Shown here: piece by piece, positions 35,173 through 44,291 of the stretch | How positions within the stretch are numbered: the first letter of the stretch is position 1 | Layout of the letters: the number at the start of each line of letters is the position of its first letter | DNA from: Sphingomonas sp. 32-66-10 | Lineage (GTDB): Bacteria; Pseudomonadota; Alphaproteobacteria; Sphingomonadales; Sphingomonadaceae | Length of the DNA: 64,000 bases | Assembly: GCA_002280565.1 (NCBI GenBank) | Contig: NCEF01000002.1 | Span: 1-64,000, forward strand | Direction: 5' to 3' | Position numbers and translations under genes: made by a program | The notes under the pieces: generated by a model | Databases searched by the model: none | What the model was told of the DNA's origin: nothing | What the model saw: only the letters and a program-made list of their open reading frames with translations

Positions 35173-35211
35173 GCGGGCGTGGTTCGAATCCCTTCGCCCG
35201 CTCCAGTCGCC
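35173..35211 (+). repeat. Collapsed tRNA-Gly remnant (acceptor stem plus T-arm)
   Basis: GCGGGCGT (35173-35180), the expected 5' acceptor strand of tRNA-Gly(GCC), is joined directly to GGTTCGAATCCC...CGCCCGCTCCA (35181-35205). The two acceptor strands pair perfectly over 7 bp, while the D-arm, anticodon arm and variable loop are missing. 31 bp (35181-35211) match repeat 2, extending 6 bp past the CCA into GTCGCC. Either a third integration scar or a deleted tRNA gene. Confidence 0.65.
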
Positions 35212-35398
35212 ATAACGGCAGCACTAATCATCATTGTGCTGAGACACTTCCGGCGCGCCACGCGTTTCGCGAACGCGGCGTTTCGCAAATTGCCCCCTTC
35301 CCGCCCTTTTCGTGCCGGGTCTGGCACCTAATTATCTGTTCAAACAGGATTTCAACGCGCGCGAGCGTGATCCTGATGGACAAAATGGAGATACAACC

Positions 35399-35854
35399 AT
35401 GACGATCGAGGCACCGGTGCGGCGCACGGCGCGTCCGCGGGCATGGATGATGGCACTGACGGGGCTGGCGATGCTCGCCGCGCCGCTGGGCGGTGCGAAT
35501 GCCGCCGGCAATGGCGTGAAGCAGCTCGTATCGAGCGAATGGCGCAACCCGAGCAACAGCGTGCACATCCGCATCACGCCATGTGGCGGCGAGCGCGTGT
35601 GCGGCACGGTGATCTGGGCGAGCGACAAGGCCAAGGCCGATGCGCGCAAGGGCGGCACGGAGAAGCTGATCGGCGCGAACCTGTTTCGCGAATTCCGTCA
35701 GGTTGAGCCGGGCAAATATAAGGGCCGCGTGTTCGTGCCCGACATGAACCGCACCTTTAGCGGCCAGATGCGGATCGAGGGCAATGCGATGATCGGCAAG
35801 GGCTGTGTGCTCGGCTTTATCTGCAAGTCGCAGACCTGGACGCGTATTTCGTGA
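35399..35854 (+). CDS. DUF2147 family secreted protein
   Basis: A 151-residue protein with an N-terminal signal segment (ALTGLAMLAAPLGGANAA, about 18-36) and a beta-barrel-like DUF2147 domain: GEWRNP-type opening (SEWRNPSNSVHIRI), CGGERVCGTVIWA, KYKGRVFVPDMN and the closing LGFICKSQTWTRI. The paired cysteines suit a periplasmic location. Function unknown. Start ATG 35399 has GGAG upstream. It is the first intact chromosomal gene to the right of the integrated elements. Confidence 0.82.
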   Translation: MTIEAPVRRTARPRAWMMALTGLAMLAAPLGGANAAGNGVKQLVSSEWRNPSNSVHIRITPCGGERVCGTVIWASDKAKADARKGGTEKLIGANLFREFRQVEPGKYKGRVFVPDMNRTFSGQMRIEGNAMIGKGCVLGFICKSQTWTRIS

Positions 35855-35888
35855 TGTGAGCGGGGCGGCGGCGCGCTAAGCACGCGGC

Positions 35889-36689
35889 ATGACGCACGCT
35901 CCTATTCGCACCGGCATTGGCGGCTGGACCTTTGAACCGTGGCGCGGGACCTTTTACCCTGACGGTCTCGCGCAGAAGAAGGAGCTGGAGTTCGCCAGCC
36001 GCCAGCTCGGCGCGATCGAGATCAACGGCACCTATTATTCGGGGTTCAAGCCCGCGACCTTTGCCGGATGGGCGGCGAGCGTGCCCCACGGGTTCGTGTT
36101 CGCGGTCAAGGCGTCGCGCTATTGCACCAACCGCAAGGTGCTGGCGGAGGCGGGTGAGTCGATCGCCAAGTTCGTGGGGCAGGGGATAACCGAGCTGGGC
36201 GACAAGCTCGGCCCGATCCTGTGGCAGTTCATGGCGACGAAAAAGTTCGACGCGGCGGATTTCGGTGCGTTCCTGAAGCTGCTGCCCGCCAGCGATGACG
36301 GGGTGACGTTGCGCCATGCGGTGCAGGTGCGGCATGAAAGTTTTGCGGTGCCGGAGTTTGTGACGATGTGCCGCGAGGCGGGCGTTGCGATTGTCTATGC
36401 GCACTCGCCCGAATATCCCGCGATTGCCGATGTGACCGGCGATTTCGTCTATGCGCGGCTGGAGTCGGGGCAGGACGATAACCCGCTTTGCTACCCTGAG
36501 CCCGAGCTGGACCGCTGGGCGGAGGCCGCGCGATGCTGGGCGTCGGGGCGGCGGCCAGCGAGCCTGCCCTATATCGAGGATCGCGATCCGCCCGCGACAC
36601 CGCGCGAAACCTTCGTGTTCCTGATCCATGGCGGCAAGGTGCGCGCGCCGGCCGGGGCGCAGGCTTTGGCGACACGGGTGCGCGGCTGA
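35889..36689 (+). CDS. DUF72 domain protein
   Basis: A 266-residue TIM-barrel-like DUF72 (YecE-type) protein. The opening TGIGGWTFEPWRGTFYP, the EINGTYYSGFKPATFAGWAASVP block, the FAVKASRY strand and YAHSPEYP near the middle are typical of the family. Family function is not well established. The ending overlaps the frame of the following acyltransferase upstream region but not its chosen start. Confidence 0.85.
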   Translation: MTHAPIRTGIGGWTFEPWRGTFYPDGLAQKKELEFASRQLGAIEINGTYYSGFKPATFAGWAASVPHGFVFAVKASRYCTNRKVLAEAGESIAKFVGQGITELGDKLGPILWQFMATKKFDAADFGAFLKLLPASDDGVTLRHAVQVRHESFAVPEFVTMCREAGVAIVYAHSPEYPAIADVTGDFVYARLESGQDDNPLCYPEPELDRWAEAARCWASGRRPASLPYIEDRDPPATPRETFVFLIHGGKVRAPAGAQALATRVRG

Positions 36690-36733
36690 CCGCGACCGGC
36701 GCGCAGGCTGCGCCGCCCGCAGCGTGGGTCCAT

Positions 36734-37819
36734 ATGGATGCGATGCGCGCCGTGTTCGCGGTGACGGTCGCGTTCGGGCATTTGTGGGGGCTGCTGGTCG
36801 AGGATTATCGGCCGACCGCATCGCTGCTGGTGCGCGCGGGCTATTTTCTTGCCGGCTTTGCGCATTCGGCGGTGATCCTGTTCTTCGTGCTCAGCGGCTA
36901 CTGGATCGCGCGCAGCGTTACGGGGCGCATCGAACGGGGCTGGCGCTGGGACGATTATCTCATCGACCGGGTCGCGCGGCTGGGGATCGTGCTGGTCCCG
37001 GCGCTGCTGCTGGGCGGGCTGCTCGACTGGATCGGTTATCATCTGCTGGAGTTGCCAACCTATTACGGGCTGACCGGTGCGTGGGTGTTCAGCCAGGACC
37101 TGTCGCAGTCGCTGACGTGGCGCGCGCTGGTCGGCAATCTGTTGTTTCTCCAGCATCTGATCGTCCCGCCCTTTGGCAGCAACGGGCCGCTGTGGAGCCT
37201 GGCGTTCGAATTCTGGTATTATCTGTGGTTTCCGGCGCTGTGGCTGGCACTGCGCTATCGACGGCCGGGCATCGCGTTGGTGAGTTTGGGAATCGCGTTC
37301 GCCAATCCGGAGATTGCGCTCGGCTTCCTCAGCTGGCTGTGCGGCGCGGCGTTGCTTGGAGCGGAGCGGCGCTGGCCCGACCTGCGCCTGGCGCGCTGGA
37401 CGCCGGTTGCGGCCGGACTGCTGTTACTCGCGGCGTTGCTGTGGGGGCGCACGGGTGATTTCGGGGTCGAGGATCCGATCGAGGCCGCCAGCTTCGCGCT
37501 GTTCCTGTTCACCCTGTTGCGCAGCGACCCGCCGCGCCTCGCCGCGCTGCGCCCGCTCGCCAGCTATGGCGCGCAGGCGAGCTTCTCGCTCTACGCCATC
37601 CATTTCCCACTGATGGCGTTGGCGGCGGGATGGATCGTCGGGGACACGCGGCTGGCACCCGGCGGTGAGGCTGGGCTGGCGGTGGTGGCGATCCTGGTGC
37701 TGGCGGTGGCTACGGCGTGGCTGTTCGCGGCGCAGACCGAAGCGCGCACCGGAATGCTGCGCAACTGGCTCAGGCGTCGAGCCCCAGGCGGGCGAGCGGG
37801 TGACCCACCGCCCCGCTGA
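36734..37819 (+). CDS. Membrane acyltransferase 3 family protein
   Basis: About 361 residues with roughly ten transmembrane helices. The N-terminal catalytic His motif lies in MRAVFAVTVAFGHLWGL, and FVLSGYWIARS and WSLAFEFWYYLWFP are family hallmarks of OafA/NodX-type O-acyltransferases that modify surface polysaccharides or lipids. I start at ATG 36734, just before the catalytic segment; an upstream start overlapping the DUF72 stop is possible since the family often has a few more residues. The last 50 bp overlap the convergent monooxygenase gene. Confidence 0.82.
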   Translation: MDAMRAVFAVTVAFGHLWGLLVEDYRPTASLLVRAGYFLAGFAHSAVILFFVLSGYWIARSVTGRIERGWRWDDYLIDRVARLGIVLVPALLLGGLLDWIGYHLLELPTYYGLTGAWVFSQDLSQSLTWRALVGNLLFLQHLIVPPFGSNGPLWSLAFEFWYYLWFPALWLALRYRRPGIALVSLGIAFANPEIALGFLSWLCGAALLGAERRWPDLRLARWTPVAAGLLLLAALLWGRTGDFGVEDPIEAASFALFLFTLLRSDPPRLAALRPLASYGAQASFSLYAIHFPLMALAAGWIVGDTRLAPGGEAGLAVVAILVLAVATAWLFAAQTEARTGMLRNWLRRRAPGGRAGDPPPR

Positions 37820-38921
37820 CCAGCGCCGCTTGCGCCGCCGTGAATGGCCAGAGCTTCGACACCGGCCCCATCACCCGGTCGCGCAGCCACGGAATCGCCG
37901 TGCCATCGGACTGATAGACCGGGGTCAGCAACCGGCTGAGCAGCTGATACAGCTGAATCTGGTCGCGGCGCAGGCGGATGGTTTCGGTGAGCGCGTCGGG
38001 CAGCGCGCGCGCGCGACGCAGGCCGAGCGCAAGGGCATAGGCGTCGAGCAACGCCATATTCGCGCCCTGTCCCAGCTGCGGGCTGGTCGAATGCCAGGAA
38101 TCGCCGATGTGGATCAGGCCCGGCGCGACCGGATGGGGCAAGGTGCGGTGCGCGTAGCTGGCAAAGGTCAGCTGGTCGGGATTGGTGATCTGGTCGAGCA
38201 GCGGCGCGGTTGCGGGCCATAGCGCCAGCAATTCCGCCTTCCACGCCGCCAGTCCCGCCGCGCGCCAGTCGGCGAGGCGATCGCCCCGCAGCGACCAGAA
38301 CAACGCTGCGCGCGGGCCCGTCGCATGGCGTGGCGTTCCGATCGGCAGCACGCCGGTCATCACGCTGGCGCGACGGTAGCGCTGCTGGAGCGCATCGGGG
38401 ATGAAGTCGCCCGCCCAGCCGAGATCGGCCCAGAGCGCGCCGAACGCCAGCGGGCGGGTCGGGGGGACGAGCGGAGAGCGGCTGCCCATCGCATCGACGA
38501 TCAGGTCGAAGCGGCCGGTCTGGGTGCCATCCGTGAAGTGCAACCGCCCGTCTGCACATGCCGTGATCGCCCGCCCGGCTTCGATTCCGATACCCTCGGC
38601 CAGCACGGCATCGTGGAGGATCGCGAACAGGGTCGCGCGGTGGACGCCGATGCCGACACCGCCGCGCTTCAATGCGGCGTAGCGCACGTCGAGCACGCAG
38701 TGCTTCCCGGCATGGCCGATCAGCCGCGTGACCGGCGCGCCACGCGCCAGCAATTCGGCCTCCAGCCCCAACGCGCGCAGCACTGCCTGGCCGGTCGGCT
38801 GGATCAGCAGGCCCGAGCCGAGCGGGCGGGGCGTGTCGAAGCGTTCGAACAAGGTGACGCGATGGCCGTCGCGGTGGAGCAGCAACGCAGCGGCAAGCCC
38901 GGCGGTGCCGCATCCCGCCAC
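37770..38921 (-). CDS. FAD-dependent monooxygenase (UbiH/PHBH-like)
   Basis: About 383 residues. It has an N-terminal FAD dinucleotide motif (AGCGTAGLAAALLLHRDGHRVTLFER), the middle DG-type motif in FDLIVDAMGSRSP and the second FAD motif GLIHIGDSWHSTSPQLGQGANMALLDA, the arrangement of aromatic-ring hydroxylases. The listed start (GTG 38921) lies inside the first beta strand; homologues usually have about 5-7 more residues and the frame is open upstream with only a CTG available (38942), so the start is uncertain. It lies 22 bp downstream of the CoA-transferase gene. Confidence 0.82.
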   Translation of the reverse strand: MAGCGTAGLAAALLLHRDGHRVTLFERFDTPRPLGSGLLIQPTGQAVLRALGLEAELLARGAPVTRLIGHAGKHCVLDVRYAALKRGGVGIGVHRATLFAILHDAVLAEGIGIEAGRAITACADGRLHFTDGTQTGRFDLIVDAMGSRSPLVPPTRPLAFGALWADLGWAGDFIPDALQQRYRRASVMTGVLPIGTPRHATGPRAALFWSLRGDRLADWRAAGLAAWKAELLALWPATAPLLDQITNPDQLTFASYAHRTLPHPVAPGLIHIGDSWHSTSPQLGQGANMALLDAYALALGLRRARALPDALTETIRLRRDQIQLYQLLSRLLTPVYQSDGTAIPWLRDRVMGPVSKLWPFTAAQAALVSGAVGHPLARLGLDA

Positions 38922-38943
38922 CGCGATGTCGCGCGGCGTCAGC

Positions 38944-40062
38944 TCAGTGCTCCACGGGCCGGGCCGGGCTGGCGCGGTCGGAGACCATGCGCTGCCCGTC
39001 GATCACGATCGGGCTGGCAACGCCTGGTAATCCCTCTGCGGCGATTCGCATGCCGCGCGCGACGACCTGCGGGTCGGCGAACACCTCGTCCACCGTGTTG
39101 ATCGGGCCGGCGGGGACGCCTTGTGCCTCGAGCGCTTCGGACAGCGCCTGTTTGGTCCAGCCCGCCACGGCTGCCTGAATCGGTGCGATCAGCCGGGCTC
39201 GGTTGCGCACGCGTGCCGGGTTGGTCGCGAAATCGGGATCGTCGGCGAGGGTGAGGCCGAGCACGCTGCACAGCTTGCGGAACTGCGAATCATTGCCGAC
39301 CGCGATGATCAGGTCGCCGTCGCTCGCCGTAAACGCCTGATAGGGCGCGAGGTTGGCGTGGCCATTGCCCATGCGGTGCGGCACCTTCGCCGGGTTGGCC
39401 ATCCAGTTCAGCGCCTGATTGGCGAGCACCGCGACCTGGGTGTCGAGCAGCGCCATGTCGATCTGCGCGCCGGCTCCGCTCGCATCGCGCTGGCGCAACG
39501 CCGCGAGGATCGCGACGGCGGAATAGACGCCGGTAAAGATGTCGGCATAGGCGATCCCCGCTTTTTGTGGCGCGCCATCGGGCTCGCCGGTCAGCGACAT
39601 GATCCCGCCCATCCCCTGGATGATGAAATCATAGCCGGCGCGGTGGGCATAGGGGCCGGTCTGGCCGAAGCCGGTGATGGAGCAGGTGATCAGGCGCGGG
39701 TTGATCGCGCTCAGGCTGGCATGATCGAGGCCGTATTTGACAAGGCCGCCGACCTTGTAATTCTCGATGACCACATCGGCATCGGCGACCAAAGCGCGCA
39801 CCTCGGCCTGTCCCTCGGGCGTCGCGATGTCGATGAAGCGGGCGGTCTTCCCACGATTGGCCGAGTGGTAATAGGCGGCGTCGCGGCTGATGCCTTCGCT
39901 GTCATGCAGAAAGGGCGGACCCCAGTGGCGGGTGTCGTCGCCTGCGCCGGGACGCTCGACCTTGATCACCTCGGCCCCCAGATCGGCGAGCAGCTGACCG
40001 CACCATGGCCCGGCGAGGATGCGGGCGAGTTCGACCACCTTGACTCCGGCGAGCGGTTTCAT
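38944..40062 (-). CDS. CaiB/BaiF-type (class III) CoA-transferase
   Basis: A 372-residue class III CoA-transferase. It has the opening LAGVKVVELARILAGPWCGQLLADLGAEVIKVE, the conserved catalytic Asp region (YDFIIQGMGGIMSLTGEPDG) and the C-terminal GVPAGPINTVDEVFADPQVVARGM. Proteins of this type next to glutaryl-CoA dehydrogenase commonly activate glutarate with succinyl-CoA, which fits here with gcdH two genes upstream. The start ATG 40062 overlaps the stop of the acetyltransferase (ATGA). Confidence 0.88.
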   Translation of the reverse strand: MKPLAGVKVVELARILAGPWCGQLLADLGAEVIKVERPGAGDDTRHWGPPFLHDSEGISRDAAYYHSANRGKTARFIDIATPEGQAEVRALVADADVVIENYKVGGLVKYGLDHASLSAINPRLITCSITGFGQTGPYAHRAGYDFIIQGMGGIMSLTGEPDGAPQKAGIAYADIFTGVYSAVAILAALRQRDASGAGAQIDMALLDTQVAVLANQALNWMANPAKVPHRMGNGHANLAPYQAFTASDGDLIIAVGNDSQFRKLCSVLGLTLADDPDFATNPARVRNRARLIAPIQAAVAGWTKQALSEALEAQGVPAGPINTVDEVFADPQVVARGMRIAAEGLPGVASPIVIDGQRMVSDRASPARPVEH

Positions 40063-40577
40063 GCGCGGCAAATCTCATAGACGACATGGTCGGGGAATGC
40101 CTTACCCCCGCCGCGATGGGTGCGGCCCGGGATCAGCCGCCCGCCAATTTTCTCCATCGCGCCGCGTGAGCGGAGATTGTCCTGCCCGACGATAAAGACG
40201 ACGCGATTCACGAAGCGGTGGATATGGTCGAGCATCAGCCGCTTGATCTCACGGTTGTAGCGCCCGCCCCAATAGGCGCGGGCGATGAAGGTCCAGCCGA
40301 TCTCGATCTCGTCCTCTTCAGGCACCCAACAGTCATAGCGGCTCGAGCCGATGACCGCGCCGGTCGCCTTGTCGAGGATCGCCAGCCCACCGCCGCACGC
40401 GAGCGCGTCGGCGAAGAAGTTGCGGAATACCGGCTCCTGCCAGCGGTCATTGGCCGGATGGAGTTCCCAGATCAGCGGGTCCGATGCGACGGCGAACAGC
40501 GCATTCCAATCCTCGGCGACGAGTGGTCGAATGGTGACCAGCTCGCCTTCAAGGACCGGCTGCCGATCGGGCTCCAT
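40059..40577 (-). CDS. GNAT family N-acetyltransferase
   Basis: A 172-residue acetyltransferase of the RimJ/RimL type. It has the opening [19 protein letters not shown], an acceptor-binding segment and the acetyl-CoA binding region [20 protein letters not shown] and [23 protein letters not shown]. The substrate is unknown. It is embedded between gcdH (1-bp overlap) and the CoA-transferase (4-bp overlap), so it belongs to the same operon, perhaps modifying an enzyme or intermediate. Confidence 0.87.
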   Translation of the reverse strand: MEPDRQPVLEGELVTIRPLVAEDWNALFAVASDPLIWELHPANDRWQEPVFRNFFADALACGGGLAILDKATGAVIGSSRYDCWVPEEDEIEIGWTFIARAYWGGRYNREIKRLMLDHIHRFVNRVVFIVGQDNLRSRGAMEKIGGRLIPGRTHRGGGKAFPDHVVYEICRA

Positions 40578-41761
40578 CAGAACGCAGCGATGCCCGTGAT
40601 CGCGCGGCCGAGGATCAGGCCGTGGACGTCGTGCGTGCCCTCATAGGTGTTGACCGTTTCGAGGTTGATCGCGTGGCGCATCACATGAAACTCGGCGGAG
40701 ATGCCGTTGCCGCCATGCATGTCGCGCGCGATGCGGGCGATATCGAGCGCCTTGCCGCAATTGTTGCGCTTGATGATGCTGATCGCCTCGGGCGACAGCG
40801 TGCCCTCGTCGAACATCCGCCCCGCGCGTAGTGCCGCCTGAAGACCCAGTGCGATCTCGGTTTCCATATTGGCGAGCTTGAGCTGTACCAGCTGGGTCGC
40901 GGCGAGCGGGCGGCCGAACTGATGGCGGTCGAGCGTATATTGGCGCGCGGCCTGCATGCACGCTTCGGCCGCGCCCATCGTGCCCCAGGCGATGCCGTAA
41001 CGCGCGCGGTTGAGGCAGCCGAACGGGCCCTTGAGCCCCTGAACCTCGGGTAGCAGCGCGTCTTCGCCGACCTCGACGCCGTCCATCACAATTTCGCCCG
41101 TGATCGATGCGCGCAAGCTCAGCTTGCCCTCGATCTTGGGTGCAGACAGCCCCTTCATCCCCTTTTCGAGGACAAAGCCCTTGATCCCGCCACCATGTGC
41201 GTCGCTCTTCGCCCAGACGACGAAGACATCGGCGATCGGTGAATTTGTGATCCACATCTTCGCACCGGTCAGGCGGTAGCCGCCGTCGATCTTTTCGGCG
41301 CGGGTGCGCATGCCGGCCGGATCGCTGCCGGCATCGGGTTCAGTCAGGCCGAAACAGCCGACCCATTCGCCGCTGGCCAGCTTGGGGAGGTATTTGCGCT
41401 TCTGCTCCTCGGTCCCATAGGCGTGGATCGGGTGCATCACGAGGCTCGACTGCACGCTCATCGCGCTGCGATAGCCCGAATCCACCGCCTCGACCTCACG
41501 CGCGACCAGGCCATAGGCGACATAGCCAAGCCCCGCGCCACCATAGGTTTCGGGAATGGTCGGGCCGAGCAGGCCGAGCTGGCCCATCTCCGACATGATC
41601 TCGCGGTCGAAATTCTCGTCGAGAAAGGCGCGGGTAACGCGCGGCAGCAGCCGTTCCTGCGCATAGGCGCGCGCGGCATCGCGCACCATGCGTTCTTCAT
41701 CGGTCAGCTGTGCGTCGAGCGCGAACGGATCCTGCCAGTCGAACCGGCCCATCTCGGCCAT
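40577..41761 (-). CDS. gcdH: Glutaryl-CoA dehydrogenase
   Basis: A 394-residue flavin acyl-CoA dehydrogenase. The substrate-binding Arg motif [18 protein letters not shown] and catalytic Glu in [20 protein letters not shown] are those of glutaryl-CoA dehydrogenases, which decarboxylate glutaryl-CoA to crotonyl-CoA using FAD. FAD contacts [12 protein letters not shown] and [18 protein letters not shown] are intact. The start is ATG 41761 ([13 protein letters not shown]). Together with the CaiB-type CoA-transferase it forms a glutarate (lysine/aromatic) degradation module. Confidence 0.93.
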   Translation of the reverse strand: MAEMGRFDWQDPFALDAQLTDEERMVRDAARAYAQERLLPRVTRAFLDENFDREIMSEMGQLGLLGPTIPETYGGAGLGYVAYGLVAREVEAVDSGYRSAMSVQSSLVMHPIHAYGTEEQKRKYLPKLASGEWVGCFGLTEPDAGSDPAGMRTRAEKIDGGYRLTGAKMWITNSPIADVFVVWAKSDAHGGGIKGFVLEKGMKGLSAPKIEGKLSLRASITGEIVMDGVEVGEDALLPEVQGLKGPFGCLNRARYGIAWGTMGAAEACMQAARQYTLDRHQFGRPLAATQLVQLKLANMETEIALGLQAALRAGRMFDEGTLSPEAISIIKRNNCGKALDIARIARDMHGGNGISAEFHVMRHAINLETVNTYEGTHDVHGLILGRAITGIAAF

Positions 41762-41762
41762 C

Positions 41763-42644
41763 TTACTCTCCCTGAATATCTTGAGCCGGCGCAGTCGGTG
41801 CTGCCGGGGTCGGGGTGCGTGCGCCGGGGACCGGCTCGGCCTTCCCCGCAATCGCCGCATTTTCGAGCGTGTCGAGCGCGCGGCGCGTCTCGATATAGCG
41901 GCCCGCCGCCGCCATCCAGCTTTCGGCACCCTGCGCGCCGGGCAGGCGCGAGACCTCGGCCAATGCCGCCTCGACATGGCCCTGTCCCAGCAGGCGGCGC
42001 GCGCGGGCCAGTCGCTCGCGCGGATGCGGGCTGGGCGCGTCCTGTTTGCGGATGATGACGAGCGTCGACAGTTCGCGCTGGATCGCGTTCAGCCAGCCAT
42101 CGTCGGGCTGCGAGGTCGACAGGCGCGGGGCGATCTGGTCGAACGCGACGCGCAAGTCTTCCAGTGTGATCGGCTCGCCGGAGGCGGAAACGACGGCGGC
42201 GACGGCGTCAGGTTCGGCCCCGCCCAGGCGGCGGCGCAACTCACCCTCGATCGTTCCGAGACCCTGTCCGCGCTCCAACGCGCGGCGCGCTCCGAACACC
42301 AGCATCATCGCCTCGGCCCGCCCGGCATAGCTCGCCGCCACCCGCGCATCGGCATCGGCGGCGCGCAACCGCGAATCGAGTGCCTCCAGCCGCGCGGCAA
42401 GCGCCTGTTCACGTGCGGCGAGCGTGGCAACATCCATGCCCGGCGCGGTGACAGGCGCGGCGGAGATCGGCGGCTGGACAAGCGGGGCGGGCGCCGTCTC
42501 GGGCTGCTCCCACCAGTCGCCGGCGCGGAACACGACCGCCATCACCGCCAGGCCGGCAATGAACGCGATCAGCACCGCACCAAGAATCGTCATCAATGGA
42601 TTGCCGCGCGCAGGGGCGGTGGGAACCGGAGCGTCGGGGGTCAT
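41763..42644 (-). CDS. Mitofilin-like (COG4223-type) membrane protein
   Basis: A 293-residue inner-membrane protein. It has an N-terminal Pro-rich cytosolic tail, one transmembrane helix (about residues 19-40), a periplasmic coiled-coil ([21 protein letters not shown]) and a helical C-terminal domain, ending in a Pro/Ala-rich tail. It matches the alphaproteobacterial mitofilin-domain proteins encoded next to hemCD, whose mitochondrial relatives shape cristae. The gene lies 24 bp downstream of hemD and 1 bp before gcdH. Confidence 0.78.
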   Translation of the reverse strand: MTPDAPVPTAPARGNPLMTILGAVLIAFIAGLAVMAVVFRAGDWWEQPETAPAPLVQPPISAAPVTAPGMDVATLAAREQALAARLEALDSRLRAADADARVAASYAGRAEAMMLVFGARRALERGQGLGTIEGELRRRLGGAEPDAVAAVVSASGEPITLEDLRVAFDQIAPRLSTSQPDDGWLNAIQRELSTLVIIRKQDAPSPHPRERLARARRLLGQGHVEAALAEVSRLPGAQGAESWMAAAGRYIETRRALDTLENAAIAGKAEPVPGARTPTPAAPTAPAQDIQGE

Positions 42645-42668
42645 GACCTGCTTATTCTCCCGATGCGC

Positions 42669-43343
42669 TCAAGGGTCAATCGCCAGCCGCTGTGCTGCGG
42701 CGATCAAAGCGGCATCGCTTGGCTCGCCGGCGAGGGCGACGCGGTCCCAGCCGTGCCCGTCGGCGTCGGCGGCGCGCGCGCTGATCGCGGCGATGCGGAC
42801 GGAGGCGCGGGGAATCCGATGCGCGTCGAGCTGTGCGGCCAATTGGCGCGTCGCGCGCGCGGAATGGACCATCGCGACGGTCCCCGGCAGCTGCGCGGCC
42901 TGCTCCGGCGTCCAGCCGATTGCGTTATTGGCATAGACGGCGATGGTCATGCGCACCGCCGGGTGGTCGACCGCCGTCCGGTCACGCCCCGCCAGCCACA
43001 ACAGGCGCTGGTTCCCCGGCAGGCGCGCCAGCAGCGCAGCGACGCCCTGGCTGCCGCATTCGATGACGCGCAGGCCCACCTGTGCCGCGGCGTCGGCGGT
43101 TTCGGGCCCGACCGCCAGCACGGGGAGCCCGGCGATCCGCGCCAGCCCCGCCCCCGCCTGGCGCGCGGCGTTCGCACTGGTTAGCAGCAGCGCGTCGAAC
43201 GCGGCAGGATCGGGTGGGGTCCAGTCGAGCGGGGCGACCGCGAACAGCGGCAGCAGGATCGGGTCGAGGCCGGCGGCGCGAACGCGCTCAGCGGTGGCCG
43301 ACCCGCCCGGTGCCGGGCGCAGGATGACAATCGGGCGGGTCAA
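42669..43343 (-). CDS. hemD: Uroporphyrinogen-III synthase
   Basis: About 224 residues of a two-domain HemD fold. The opening strand TRPIVILRPAPGGSATAERV, the LLLTSANAARQAG linker region and VAMVHSARATRQLAAQL with a late catalytic-region Tyr/Ser segment fit the family, although HemD is poorly conserved. It closes linear hydroxymethylbilane to uroporphyrinogen III in haem synthesis. The TTG start at 43343 overlaps the hemC stop (TTGA); the long upstream open frame is only antisense-free overlap with hemC. Confidence 0.83.
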   Translation of the reverse strand: MTRPIVILRPAPGGSATAERVRAAGLDPILLPLFAVAPLDWTPPDPAAFDALLLTSANAARQAGAGLARIAGLPVLAVGPETADAAAQVGLRVIECGSQGVAALLARLPGNQRLLWLAGRDRTAVDHPAVRMTIAVYANNAIGWTPEQAAQLPGTVAMVHSARATRQLAAQLDAHRIPRASVRIAAISARAADADGHGWDRVALAGEPSDAALIAAAQRLAIDP

Positions 43344-44251
43344 TGGCCGAACAGGCGGCGCAGCTGTGGCGAGGCATCCGACAGCAGCGCGTGCGCGTGG
43401 TCTGCCGCCTCCTCCGCAGTCCCGGCGAGGCCGCTGCGGTCGATCCGGACATGCTCCGACCCATCCGCGCTCAGGATTTCGGCGCGCAGGCGCAGGCCGT
43501 CCGGCGCGACCGTCGCCAGTGCCGCGATCGGCGAGTGGCAGTCTCCGCTGATTGCGGCGAGCAAGGCGCGCTCGGCCCAGACACAGCGTTCGGTCAGCGC
43601 GTCGCCGATGGCGCCGACATGGATGCGGGTCGCCGAATCGGTGGCGCGCACCTCGATCCCGACCGCGCCCTGCGACGGGGCGGGGAGCAGGTGATCGGTG
43701 TCGATGGCCGCGCCGACATCGCCATAGCCCAGCCGGTCGAGCCCGGCGGCGGCGAGCAGAGTGGCATCGGCCTCTCCCGCCGCAACCTTGGCGCGACGCG
43801 TATCGACATTGCCGCGCAGGGGCACCACGGCCAGGTCGGGGCGCAGGCGGCGCAGCTGCGCGGCGCGGCGCGGCGAGCTGGTCCCGATGCGCGCGCCGAG
43901 CGGGAGCGCGTCGAGCGATTCGGCCCCGATCAGCCGGTCGCGCACATCGGCGCGCGGCAGCATCGCGGCGACCGCGATCGTGTCCGGGCGGATCGTCTCG
44001 ACATCCTTCATCGAATGCACGGCAAGGTCGATTGTGCCGTCGAGCAGCGCACGGTCGAGCTCCTTGGTCCACAATGCCTTGCCGCCGATTTCGGCGAGCG
44101 GGCGGTCCTGCACGCGGTCGCCGGTGGTGCGGATCGGCACGATCTCGACCGCCTCCGGACTCCAGCCATGCGCGGCGAGCAGCGCATCGCGCACCATATT
44201 GGCCTGAACAAGCGCGAGCGGCGAACCGCGGGTACCGAGACGGAGCAACAT
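43340..44251 (-). CDS. hemC: Porphobilinogen deaminase (hydroxymethylbilane synthase)
   Basis: A 303-residue cytosolic enzyme that polymerises four porphobilinogen units. It has the opening LRLGTRGSPLALVQA, the catalytic Asp83 in HSMKDVET, substrate-binding Arg residues in GTSSPRRAAQL and RGNVDTR, and the dipyrromethane-cofactor Cys238 in SGDCHSPIAAL. It is followed by hemD with 4-bp overlap and preceded at 41 bp by the thiolase gene on the same strand. Confidence 0.95.
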   Translation of the reverse strand: MLLRLGTRGSPLALVQANMVRDALLAAHGWSPEAVEIVPIRTTGDRVQDRPLAEIGGKALWTKELDRALLDGTIDLAVHSMKDVETIRPDTIAVAAMLPRADVRDRLIGAESLDALPLGARIGTSSPRRAAQLRRLRPDLAVVPLRGNVDTRRAKVAAGEADATLLAAAGLDRLGYGDVGAAIDTDHLLPAPSQGAVGIEVRATDSATRIHVGAIGDALTERCVWAERALLAAISGDCHSPIAALATVAPDGLRLRAEILSADGSEHVRIDRSGLAGTAEEAADHAHALLSDASPQLRRLFGH

Positions 44252-44291
44252 GCAGGCCGTCTAGCGAAGCGTTTCGGCGATGTCGAAGGGG

